From the NCBI GenBank assembly GCA_003313425.1, contig NHZP01000049.1, forward strand, positions 248,001 to 312,000: 64,000 bases of DNA, in the 5' to 3' direction. Within the stretch, counting starts at the first letter, position 1; each line of letters starts with the position of its first letter. Below, piece after piece: positions 46,512 to 57,409 of this stretch. Made by a program: the position numbers and the translations under genes. The DNA is from Pseudopyrenochaeta lycopersici. Taxonomy: Eukaryota; Ascomycota; Dothideomycetes; Pleosporales; Pseudopyrenochaetaceae. The notes beneath the pieces were generated by a model. The model was given only the letters and a program-made list of their open reading frames with translations, made no database searches and was not told the origin of the DNA.

Positions 46512-47291
46512 TCATTGAACCCAATCGCTTACCTTCCACCCCCCCCCCCCCCAAGAAGCAATGTAAAGCACCCTAAATAATTGCGCAACCTGAAAAGCTA
46601 AGCTGCGCTCGCAGTACCGGTAAAAGCTTCCTGGTTTTACAATGCTGTAAGACCTTCTGAATATCGTGAGAATCCCGATGAGGTACCATGATACGACCAA
46701 GAGCACTGGCACTGTAACAGCCATATCCAAACGAAGTGCTACTACATCCCTAGTCCGATTAATGAAGCCAGCAGCGCCAGGTAAAAGTTCGTTATTAGGG
46801 CCATGGAGCGCGTTCAACATTTTTGGATCTGTTATGGTTAAGGCTAGATCTTGAAATCTTTCTTTGGTTAAGAAATAAGCAGCCAGAATAAGACGCTTGA
46901 AATCTGGATCTTGAAACTTAGCGGACAAGAGATTGTAGCAGGATTTGACAAGTCTGGCGGCGTTTCTGGACAGGCTGAGGGATACCGCTCCAGAGAGAAC
47001 ATCGTTCTTTATTGCCCATTTTGATAAATTATATGATCGCCGATATGAATTGTGGAGGCACACAGGGACCAAAAATCCCCACTAATGCACTAAAACGTTA
47101 GATTTCTTGTGTAAGTTTCGCTTATCATTGATTAAGAGCCTATTAAAAGTACGTGGCAAAGATATAAAATTCCTCAGCAAGCCATGTCGGCGACTTTGCC
47201 TTGGCATGTCCCCAACCGGCAATGCCCAGAGTTTGAATATGGAAGTCATAGACGATTGATCGACCGCTGAGATAGGTTGCTTTTGCATCAC
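46512..47291 (-). pseudogene. Fragment of a fungal multi-pass membrane protein gene
   Basis: The largest frame (46512-47072, 186 codons) contains PDFKRLILAAYFLTKERFQD, INRTRDVVALRLDMAVTVPV and a hydrophobic helix VLLVVSWYLIGILTIF. Upstream, in another frame on the same strand near 47180-47270, reads HIQTLGIAGWGHAKAKSP, which resembles the preceding part of such proteins. No start, signal sequence or clean splice join was found, and a 14-base C run (46539-46552) lies at the 3' end. It is probably the 3' remnant of a larger gene. The family has no known function. Confidence 0.4.
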
Positions 47292-49437
47292 GCTCTGCGC
47301 AATCCACTTCGAAAACTAGATTGGTGGCCTTGGAAGAGAAGCGTCAATGTTGTGACAAACTTCTGTTATAAACCTTTTGCAGGTACTGCCGGAACAGGAA
47401 ATCCTAGTATATTTTCTTTTCGACACTACGCGAACGCAATGTTATGGAGCTCTGCTTTCAGCAAACCGTAAGGATTGTGGAGCAGCAGCCTAGACCTGGC
47501 GCAAATCTAGAACGCGTCAAGCTGGGTAGGAATGCTCATAAGTGATACTAGACCAACAGGAATGAAAATGATTGACAAAGAACGTTGCCACTACAGGCCG
47601 GGAGGACGGCCGACCAGTTCTGGCAATACCCCTGTGAGGTGCCAAATCTACAAGAGGAGATGTGGATGGAAAACAAGGAGCTGGGCAACAGTAGCCTAGG
47701 TAATCTATGAGGTGGACCACTGTTTTATTTAGGAGGCTCGCAAGAGCTAGCTAGAAAGAAACTGAGCACAGTCAACCGCAGGGGGTAGCGTACTTGAGCA
47801 GCGCGCACGTGAGTAGCGCGCCCGTGAGCGTAAAGTACAATATGTCACGGTGCGCTGTCTGCAATAGGAGATAAATGACTTGATCCGTTTAATCCTGCTC
47901 AATTTCAGCCGCGTTTTCTCCGCAGCCATGTCCAGCTTGCAAACATGGCAGACAGCTGACGCGACGCTGCACATGGAAGTATCTGCGCCATCCCTCTTCA
48001 ATCCTGTAGACAAGAGTTATCTGGCCATAGAGGCCTACATTATTCCATGCGACCACGATCTACATCCGCCTCTTAGCGCATCTAGATAGTGATTCTTTTA
48101 CATGAACGCTGTACTTCTAGGCTCGTAGAGGCGCTCTGCCATATGTGTTGCGGGCGCTGTGCCTCCATTTCCCCCCTAATGTTTAGCTCTTGTTTATGCT
48201 AGCTTGCCCACGTGTCTTTAGGGCCTACAATATGTTATCTAGATTCTGATATTCTTTTGTGTTGTGATGCTGCCTACTAGGTTCCTAGGTGGCCGTGGTT
48301 TATAGTGTAACCTGCTGCCAAACGCATTTCGTTATAACGCAGCTCTATGAGTAGTGCTCTACTTTGGCGTGCTATTAAGTCTACCTCGCATAAGAGTTTT
48401 GCGCGAATCCCCTTAGACCTTTTTAGGTGCATTGAAGGGGCCCTACAGTTAATTATTAATCTTCTTAGTAGCTCCACTAGATTCATTAGCGTTAATAGAG
48501 ACGTCTAAGGCGCCGCGACAGTAATCAACGCATAGCAGCGGCCTTCTGGCGTACAGGGCTCGTTTTGTTTAAGATAACGCCCTTCGCTAAATCCTACTAT
48601 GGTATCAGGGTTAGGTAGTGTAGGTGGGTCCCGGGCGACCAGGGGGCGCAAAAGCGGGTAATTGACTGTATTTCATCAAATCCCCTGTAGCTTTGTATTG
48701 AAAGTAATGCACGCCTGTCACAACCTGCTTTGACGCGTCCCTCTCATCTCATTTGTATGTAAAGAAAGACAGATTTAGGCTTAGTGCATTTCAAGCCATT
48801 TAAAACCAACCCCTGGTCGCCCGGGACCCACCTACACTACCTAACCCTGATACCATAGTACTATAGACAAGCTAAGGTTACAGGCTATCTCTGGTACGCT
48901 TATAGCACCAAATGAGAACAGTGTCTTTGCATATTGTGACACATAATAGCTTGGCTACTAGAAATCTACGTTTTATTGGAAATTTAGCATCCCGCCTAAA
49001 CATTCTTATTAACTCCAAGCGACTCTAACTTAAAATGATACACCTTGCTCGTGATGATTTTGGTGCGCTGTGAGCTATTCTACTTGCAGTGAATCTTACC
49101 GTAGTGGCTTAAAAAGCATGGCGTGGGCCAGAAGACTAGACCGAAACTTCGGCGACTGACTGTTGACGCAACAAACCTAAAGAGCTGAAAAAAAGCACCC
49201 ATCAAACTGCTAGATACAGCGCTATTCTATTCGCTACTATGCCTGAAACCTATAGTATAAAGTCACTTGTTCTCTTGGCAAGCTGATTCTGCACGAACAG
49301 GGTAGTGGAACGCTAGAAGTCACATGTTTCAACTGTGGCATTTTCCTCGAAACGACATAAAAATACAGTAAGGGCCCCTGAACCCGAGGTCGTTTTAGAT
49401 GATATTCTGCCCCACACATTAATACTTAAGTTTAACA
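47292..49437. other. Intergenic region containing a MITE
   Basis: Apart from the inverted-repeat element at 48597-48858 I see no gene or RNA here. The short open frames carry no motif. Confidence 0.45.
48597..48858. mobile_element. MITE with 49-bp inverted repeats, TA-flanked (Tc1/mariner-like)
   Basis: The arms 48597-48645 and 48810-48858 are nearly perfect reverse complements, starting CTATGGTATCAGGG and including GGTGGGTCCCGGGCGACCA. The 262-bp element is flanked by TA on both sides (48595-48596, 48859-48860), the target of Tc1/mariner transposases. It has no coding capacity, so it must be mobilised in trans. Confidence 0.85.
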
Positions 49438-51805
49438 ATGAGGCCATCATACCTTACTCTCATAGCTTCTCTTCTCGGGTCGCAAGGTGCCCGCTCTGAT
49501 CCTGTAGGCAACAATGATATTAGCCTACAGATCTCTCGTCTGGAAAGACGTTCTTGCAGTGTAATAAACCCCCCCTACCCCCCCCCCCCCCTCCGCCTCA
49601 TATCAAACTATTTTCCTACTACGCTTCCTGATATTTGTGAATGGCTTGTTACTTATCACTAAACTAACAGCTTTGGAACAGTGCATTTCAAATCTCTTTT
49701 ATGGTGGCCTCTGTCAAACTTGCACTATAAACCAGACTCAATGCACTTGCGCCGACCTCCTAGCTGATACCTGCTCTAACCTTGTAGCTACATGTGTTAT
49801 TGCAGGTATGTCTCCGAATAGCAACAACGGTTGCCAAGCTGAGGATGGATTCATGTGTACAGAAGCCTGTAAGTAGATCTAAGCGTACACGTGTAATTTA
49901 AGCATAAATAGATTAGGCTAACCTAATTTTTTTCGCACTTACAGTCTCGTCCAGTACTTCAAGCACCGTAGCTGTATATGTTTCTTCAATAGATATTCCT
50001 ACAGCAACCACGGTAGTATCGCCTTCAACTATACCAAGTGCGCATACTAGCTCTAGTAGCGGAGGACAAGTATATGTTTTAAGTCAAAGACAATTTAGCA
50101 TTATTAGAGTTATAATTATTACAGGGTTCTTATTATAGTAATCTCTATGTTTTTTTATATTTTATGTAAAAGTATCTCTCTATGAAAAGACTTTTATTAC
50201 TAGAGAACTCTACATAGTATAACTCGATAAGTAAGGCCTAATACACAAAATGTGCAGCAAAAAATGTTAGGTTCTGAAGAGAGATATACCCCGTGCGACG
50301 TGGACTTCAGAAATCAACAGTCTGCGCGCTGTATACGAAGGAGCTCGTATTTTCTGAGCGCTAGGGCTACACCTAATTTGGACTGATGTCTATCCTATAT
50401 AAGGAGACAAGCTATGCCTAGCTGATATAACAAGAATGTTTAGTCTAAACATCACTAAAATAGGTAACGTGCCTCACAAGCGAGCGCAGCGGACACGCGA
50501 GCGCCGCAGTCCGAAATACACTAAAAATCTCAAAAATTCGTCTTCTAAATCTTAATATTAGTCATTACTATGAGCGGGTTTTTAGCCCTTGCGCTTGTTA
50601 GCTCTCACATACCATACGATCCAAACACCATCAGCGTCTGCACGTGGTGGTACGTACAATTTCAAGGGAGAAACTTGTCAAGGTGTTCGCGACTTTGAAT
50701 ACGCTATTAGTCTGCAAACATTCAATCGCTGGAACCTTTCGATTGGATTAGATTACACAAACTGGCAGCGCATTCTTACTGCGTGCAAGTAGCTAGCGAA
50801 GTTAAAACTAGTACTGGTGTTGTCCCAAGTTCTACGGTTCCATCGAACAGCACAATTCCAAGTCCGACGCCGAATCCGGAATCGGATCTAACAGGCTGGA
50901 GCTTGCTGGGGTGTTATTTTAATGTCAATACTGTCTTGAAAAAGTCCAGCAAAGTCGGAGGATCTGGTTGCACAGTCGATCAATGCGAAGGAGCATGTTT
51001 CACAGACAAGTATATGTATGCAGGCCTTAAAGCCGGTACAGACTGCTGGTGTGGCTCTTTCACGGGCAATTCCTGGACTCCCAACCAAAATGGTTGCAAT
51101 ACCCCTTGTGCAGGCAATTCGTCGCAAATATGTAGCGGTAAGAGCGTCGTCAATATGTTTGGGGCGCAGACCCCAGATGTCAGTACAACCAGCGGGCACA
51201 CCAACACCCAGGCCTACCACCTCCACGAGTATCGCAGTGACCAAAAAGACTACATGTACCACATCCCGTGCACCTGCTGAGTCCGGAACACCAGCTTGGC
51301 AGGCTATAGGATGCTATAAAGACATGGCTCCGAAGGTCAATCGCCCATTACAAACGCTAGGCAAGCCAAACTCGAACACTTTGCCAAAATACTTGCCTAA
51401 ATTTGGGGACTTTGTACGTCGGCGTAGACGGTGGGCGAGTGTTGGTGCGGGAACGCGATTCAAGCTCCTGCAAACAACACGCCTGTCGCTGAATCCGACT
51501 GTAATAAACGATGCGCTGGCGACCTGAATAGTTCCTGTGGAAACGGCGGGCGCATATATCTATATGAACATGTTCAGCCGAGCGTACCATGGATTGAAAT
51601 GAGATGCTACGCCGAGCAGAACCCGTGTATTTTCATAATCTGGTTCCAGTCGTAGGGGAAAAGCCGAACAATATGCGTCAGGACTGTACTTAAGTATGCG
51701 ATAAGGGAGGCTACAGCTATGCAGGCATGGAAGATGGTGACGAATGTGGGTGCGACAACCAGATCAACGGTACGCTTGCGAGTGACGGCTCAGCTAGATG
51801 GTATG
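49438..51805 (+). pseudogene. Decayed secreted LysM/WSC-domain protein gene
   Basis: Exon 1 starts with a signal peptide (MRPSYLTLIASLLGSQGA) and a dibasic RR; an intron with a 14-base C run joins it to a Cys-rich exon from about 49671 (LEQCISNLFYGGLCQTC), then a Ser/Thr-rich stretch from about 49945. About 500 bp of unrelated, AT-rich sequence follows. A LysM-like part at 50640-50800 (GETCQGVRDFEYAISL) loses frame by one base near 50765, so the expected SYCVQVASE is in another frame. WSC domain 1 (GCYFNVN, AGLKAGTDCWCG, NTPCAGNSSQICSG) is well kept. WSC 2 (WQAIGCYKDM, ECWCGNAIQAPANN) and WSC 3 (SYAGMEDGDECGC) lie after further frame shifts. Intact relatives bind cell-wall carbohydrate. Several independent breaks show it is dead. 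Confidence 0.7.
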
Positions 51806-52154
51806 CTTTAGCCCTTGTCAACCTGATAAAAGATTACTAACCATAACCAATGGTAACACGCCTTGTCTTGGGAAATAGAATGAAATCTGCGGTAGATGGG
51901 CGAGATTAGATGTTCCTATGAAGAGCTCAATTAAAGGATAGCAAGCGAAATACTCCCTTCGTGGACCAGCCTGGGACCTTGCGACAAGCTAGCCTTAAAG
52001 TGAGATGACTGCTGCGTTCAGGTGCAACGGTATCTTACTAATTGAAATTTATTCATCTTATCCATGACAGAATCGTTGAGAATTGCAATAAATGAAGAAT
52101 GGCATGACTAACGTGGCCATATGGGATATAATAATCCAATTCCAAGGAGAAAGG
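51806..52154. other. Short intergenic region
   Basis: This gap lies between the decayed WSC gene and the 3' end of the kinase-ankyrin gene. Nothing was recognised in it. Confidence 0.4.
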
Positions 52155-55100
52155 CTACTCGGTGATGAGCGTTCTGTTCATGCTACATGCCAGAAATGTC
52201 TGCACAAAAGATATATTTCCAAGTACCAAGGCTCTTTCGAGAGCAGTGTATCCTGGCCTTCGTGACTGGGGATTTATAGTATTGTCGATAATCAGCTCCA
52301 TTAAATCCAAATCACTCTGTTCTGATCCGTGAATATACTCAGCAGCAAAATGTATCGCTAATGCCCCTCCCCGCGAAGGGAGGTTCATCAATCTCCTCAA
52401 TTCGAATTTCGGCATTGGCTGAAGATGAGCGGAGAAAATGTCACGCAGTTTTCTTCGAGCCTGAATATATGCGTCGAATGAAGTGACTGATGCAGTTTCC
52501 ATTGCTGCTTGTCGATCCAATGGTGTGAGATTCCGCGCCAAGAATTCAGATGTGGATTCCAAGATTGCGTGGAGCAGGAGATCGCCATCGAAATCCGGAG
52601 GCGGAATCGTCAAATCGGCTCCCTTGTCGAGGAGAAGCTTGAATAATTCCGGACGATTACATAGGAGAGCGTTCATGACAGGTGGCCCATGAGCTAGGGG
52701 CACTGCTCCGTTGGGAGAAGCTCCTCGTTCGAGAAGCACCTGTGCTACTTCGAGGAGGTCTTCATTGATGGCATGCTGCAACGGTGTAGGCCTGGGACCA
52801 GGAGGATCGATCTCGGCACCATTTTCGATGAAAAATAATGCGAGTTCACTGCGCTTATTCTTGATACATCCATCCAAAGGCATGAGGAGGGGGCGCGCTT
52901 CGGTGATAGCATCCGATGGAGTGTGAATTCCCTTGTTGATATCGGCCCCGTTTCTCAGAAGCAATATAATGATCAACATCCGTAAATGTTCCATGTCTTC
53001 ACTATTACTTGCCATGGCAATTTCGTCCTGTTGGATCACTTCTTTTGGGAAACCCATCATCTCATGGATCTGCCGCTTTTGATCTAAGTTATCAAGATAT
53101 GCTGTGTTTCCCAAAATGCAAGCAAGGTACAAGGGACTGATCTCATGAATCCCTTCCTTCAATCCAACACTATTGGGATCAGCGCCATTTGCTAACAAAG
53201 CTGCAACGAAGAACGGAGCCATCAGGGTGATAGCGTGGTAAAGTAAGGGAAAGCCGTTGACGACTGCGTTCGGAGAGAATGTGGGTCTGCTTCTGACGGG
53301 ACCCCAATGCAGTATCTTCATGAAGGCAGCCAATCGCCTAGCCTGAAGCGCAGCAAACAAGGGATTACAATCTCCGTCCGATTCTCCTTCTGATTCTTCG
53401 AGGGATGAATGGAGGACCATAGATGACATAATTCTGAGTCCGTCGCGGAAGTCTAGATCCAGAATGTCCATGAATGATCGTGAACCCATACCAGCGACTA
53501 ATGCCACTAACTCGCATTTGAAAAATCTCGAAAGCGGGTCTAGAGGTCTATTGAACATTTGCTTTCGCGTGATAAGCTTCTTGGTGGCCAGATGAGAGCA
53601 ACGGTTCATCTCATATATGACTTTGGCGGCCTCTCGATCAAAGAGAAGGGATTTGAAAACTTGTCTAAACCCTTCTCCTTCTCCAACGACGAAGCCCGCT
53701 TCCACCATGAGATAGCGCATGATCTTTAGTCTTCTGTGGATAATAGCGAAGTGTAAAACATTGCAGTCGTCGAAGACCAGATCCTCAAGAGAGCTTCCAG
53801 CTTCCAAGGCAAGAGGAACAAAAGTTTGATAATCTCCGTCAATGATGGACTGGAGTATGCGTGAGTTGCTGCGAGCACTCAAGTCTAGTGCTTTCGGGGT
53901 GTTATTGCCGTAGTCTGTGGCATAGTCCCATGTCGCACATCGGACAGGCACGAGAAGCAGGGAGCGGTCAATCCCTTTGAACATATCCCGTAGCTGGTCG
54001 CCAATATCTGTTCGTGGAAACGTAGTAAGTCCCTCGAATGCCCATTCATGGGCTTCTTCTTTATCGAGAGGTTTACTATACAGCATACTCCCGAACACAT
54101 AATCAAGGCGTTCTGAGGCAGGGCTTGAGTTGGCGTACTCCTTCTTCCAAGCTCGATAGTCAGTGGCGTGGGGTAATGTCTCTGTGAAAGCAAGGATGCT
54201 TGCTATGAGGTACTGTCGGTGAATCCCAGCTTTGGCGTCCATGCCAGCTTCGTGAACCAATTGGGTCAGTAGAGCCTCAGCCATTTTTGGGGGCAGCGGC
54301 GCGACGATATCTTTGGTCAGAGGTCTCGAAACATTTCTCTCTTCAGATTTCTTCTACAGAACTTCAGTATAACCAGACGAAATGAAACGGCATTAGTAAT
54401 TAACATTACCTGCTCCTGTTTCTTGCTCCACTGTTGCACTTCTAGCCTGTGGAGTGCGTTAAGAGAAGTAGGATTATGCTTCATACCCCAGGCGGAGAAG
54501 ACTTCTGACTTTGGGTCGGAGTGCCCGAGCAAAGACAAAGCAGCCAATCTATAGGCCACGTCTCTGGAGAAAAGTTAGACAACGCCTATGAGAGTACAGC
54601 TGCGCATAGCTTACTTTGTGAGCAATTCCTGGGATGGTTTGTGCAGGACAGTTCTCCTATCCTCTGCGCTTTGCTGTAAGGCTGTCTCGAGTATGGCTCT
54701 GTAGGTATGATGGGAACGGTCATCTGTCTCCACCCATCCCCATTTATCCGAGTATTCGAATTCACAAACCTGTTCAGGTAATATTAAATCGGCACGAGAC
54801 AAGTCTCCTCAGGCATTTTTCTTACCTTTCTGTCTGCAATAAGCTTCCGCAGCAATTCGCCACGGACCTCTGCGATCTCTTTGCCGTCGTCATCACTGTC
54901 ACTACTGTCTCCGTCTATCTCTTCGACGGCTTTGAGCTGCTCAATGGCGTTGGGATCCAAGACCTTCCACTTCCACTTGGAATCGTAAATAGCCGTAAGC
55001 ATATCGAGAACACCCGTACCGGACCTATGCATGAGTTCGAGGGTACTGATGTCTACGGATGACGGGTCTACATTAAGTATCATTCCTCGTTGTTTCATCA

Positions 55101-56160
55101 TCTGAAATTCCTTCTCGTCGGCTTCATTGTAACCATTCTTTAGATCTCCCACTGGGTACCCGAAAAGAATAAACCATAGAACAAGGCCGAATGAATAGTA
55201 GTCTTGGGTTGACGCATGAAAACTGACAGCCCAAGAAGGGCTGTTTGGATAAGTCTCCGGCGCACTCCAATACGGCGTCCCTTGCATGCGGCCGTCTGCC
55301 GGGTTCAAGCGCTCAGTAATGTCGTAAGCCAGGCCAAAATCGGAAAGTTTCAACTCCAGCAAACGGGTGTCCAGGTTCTGGAAGACAAGGATATTCGCTG
55401 GCTTCAAATCCCCATGAAGCAAATCGCATTCTTGATGTAGAAAGTTCATAGCATCATAGATCGAAGTGATGAAGCGTAGTTTGTCTGAATGCCGACGAGG
55501 ACCTGAGAGCGATCCTTGCCGAACGTATGTTTCGAGGTCCGAAATTGCGGCTTCCACTACCATGATGGGGCGATACAGGCAGATTCCAGCTGGAGAGAGT
55601 ACCTCTTCCCACGCAATACCATGCAATTTTGGGAATTTCGTGTAGAATCTGCTCTCTCGGCCAACCATGGCATCAAGCTCTTGACATATCAACTTGAATC
55701 GCCCATTCATCTCATCGACACTCGCTTGGACCCTCGAAACGCCTTGCGGACTGGTCATATTATGCATGTACTTGAGCGCAACTACTTTTTTAAGCTTGTC
55801 AGCTCTGCGGCTATCCTGCCATTTGCCAGGGTACACAATCAGGGAGGCGCCGGCTCCGTAGGCGCTGTTGCTTGATCGTTGGATGTGGCTGAGTGCGATA
55901 ACTGGAACTCCATGTTCGGCAAGACGACCAAGGACCGCTCGATAACCAATCTCGGCCGATGGGGGTGAGTTAGGTTTGGGTGTAAGCTTGGCGGTGTTGC
56001 GAGAATCTGCTGATGCTACACTATTATACGATGAGATTGTGGGCTCATATGTCGACATCGAATTATGGATGGGGCTGCCGCCGGGACGATACGACCTGCC
56101 GTCCATTTCAACGAAATCCTCAAAATGAGTATGTATACCGGCTATCCGGAGCTGGGACAC
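52155..56160 (-). CDS. Protein kinase-ankyrin repeat fusion protein
   Basis: Exons inferred: 56160-54826, 54769-54615, 54563-54410 and 54353-52155, totalling 3843 nt or 1280 residues; introns are 56, 51 and 56 bp, all with GT-AG and matching phase. After a Ser-rich N terminus, a protein kinase domain spans about residues 95-400: Gly-rich GAGASLIV (102-109), VVALK lysine (130), HGDLKPANI (249-257), DFGLA (274-278) and SAPET (299-303). These key residues are present, so it is probably active. The C-terminal part has at least six ankyrin-like repeats (LFKLLLDKGADLTIPP, VAQVLLERGASPNGAVPL, LIIILLLRNGADIN). The active-site His is followed by Gly, a variant common in fungal expanded kinases. Its partners are unknown; ankyrins suggest protein recognition, perhaps in non-self response. 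Confidence 0.85.
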
Positions 56161-56683
56161 TTCTTAAGTACCGAAATGGTGCGTTTGGCACGACCCCTGA
56201 ATCTCAGCTGAAGACATGCGTTACAAGGCTGAGAACGCCAAAACCTTCCAGTATCGTGTGTCGGCAGTCCGTGCGCGCCATCACCGAATGCACTGAATCG
56301 CCCTCATACGCTCACACAAAAATGAGGCCGTAGAGCCACACACAAAAGTGAATATCATAAGGATTTTTAGTAGATATTCTATAGACCTATGCGACTAACT
56401 TTACTTGTATGTATCTTTCTGGAAGTGTGGAGGTGCGGCCGCGGCATGTGGGTTTGGTGGGAGCTTCTTCGGGCGGCGTTGCAGGACGAGCACCACTACG
56501 GGCCGCCGCACCGCCACGCTGCTTCTTCTGCAGGCCTTGCTAGAGGGTTTAGAGCTTTGCACTTGCCTCCTTAGGCCAATCGCAGAGGTTTTGCACAGTT
56601 GTTTTCCTCTTTCTTGTGTTGTTGTTTAGCTTTACGCGCATCAATAGCTTTGCGCTCCTCAGCTCTCTTTAGTAACTGCCTTA
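56161..56683. promoter_or_regulatory. Promoter side of the kinase-ankyrin gene
   Basis: This stretch runs from the kinase start to the palindromic MITE. It includes a GC-rich patch near 56430-56540. No gene is supported. Confidence 0.35.
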
Positions 56684-57407
56684 CCCGAGGTTCACCCCGT
56701 AACGAAACACCCCACGTAACGCAACACTTTTTACACCTAAATTCTGCAAAATAGACTAACTTTAGAGATTAATATCTACTTAACTACTAATTAGAATTAT
56801 CTACTTTTTTAAATTCCTTAATAAGAATATCTTAAAAATTAACTTTAGAATTTTAAATTTATCTAGTTAAATTATATAAGCAGCTTTTTTTAAATGCTAG
56901 TAAAATTTAGCTTCTTATATAAGCTATTTATAGAAATTCTAAATAAGCTAAAACTTTTGTTTTTAAGTATATATTTTAAATTAAAAGTATAAAGTTATAA
57001 AGTTAAGTAATAGTTAAGTTATATAAAAATTTAACTTTTGTATACCCTAAAAAACCTTAAATAAAGAATTCTTTAAAATCTAGTTAAATAATAACTTCTT
57101 ACATTTTAAACTTAGACTATATACTAAAGTAAGAAAGTTTTAGCTTATTTAGAATTTCTATAAATAGCTTATATAAAAAGCTAAACTTTACTAGTATTTA
57201 AAAAAAGCTGCTTATATAATTTAACTAGATAAATTTAAAATTCTAAAGTTAATTTTTAAGATATTCTTATTAAAGAATTAAAAAAAGTAGATAATTCTAA
57301 TTAGTAGTTAAGTAGATATTAATCTCTAAAGTTAGTCTATTTTGCAGAATTTAGGTGTAAAAAGTGTTGCGTTACGTGGGGTGTTTCGTTACGGGGTGAG
57401 CCTCGGG
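56684..57407. mobile_element. Palindromic MITE with about 275-bp arms, TA-flanked
   Basis: The element begins CCCGAGGTTCACCCCGTAAC and ends with its near-perfect complement; the arms run to about 56960 and from about 57135, leaving a roughly 175-bp AT-rich centre. TA flanks it at 56682-56683 and 57408-57409, as for Tc1/mariner-type elements. There is no coding capacity. The RNA or single strand would fold into a very long hairpin. Confidence 0.85.
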
Positions 57408-57409
57408 TA

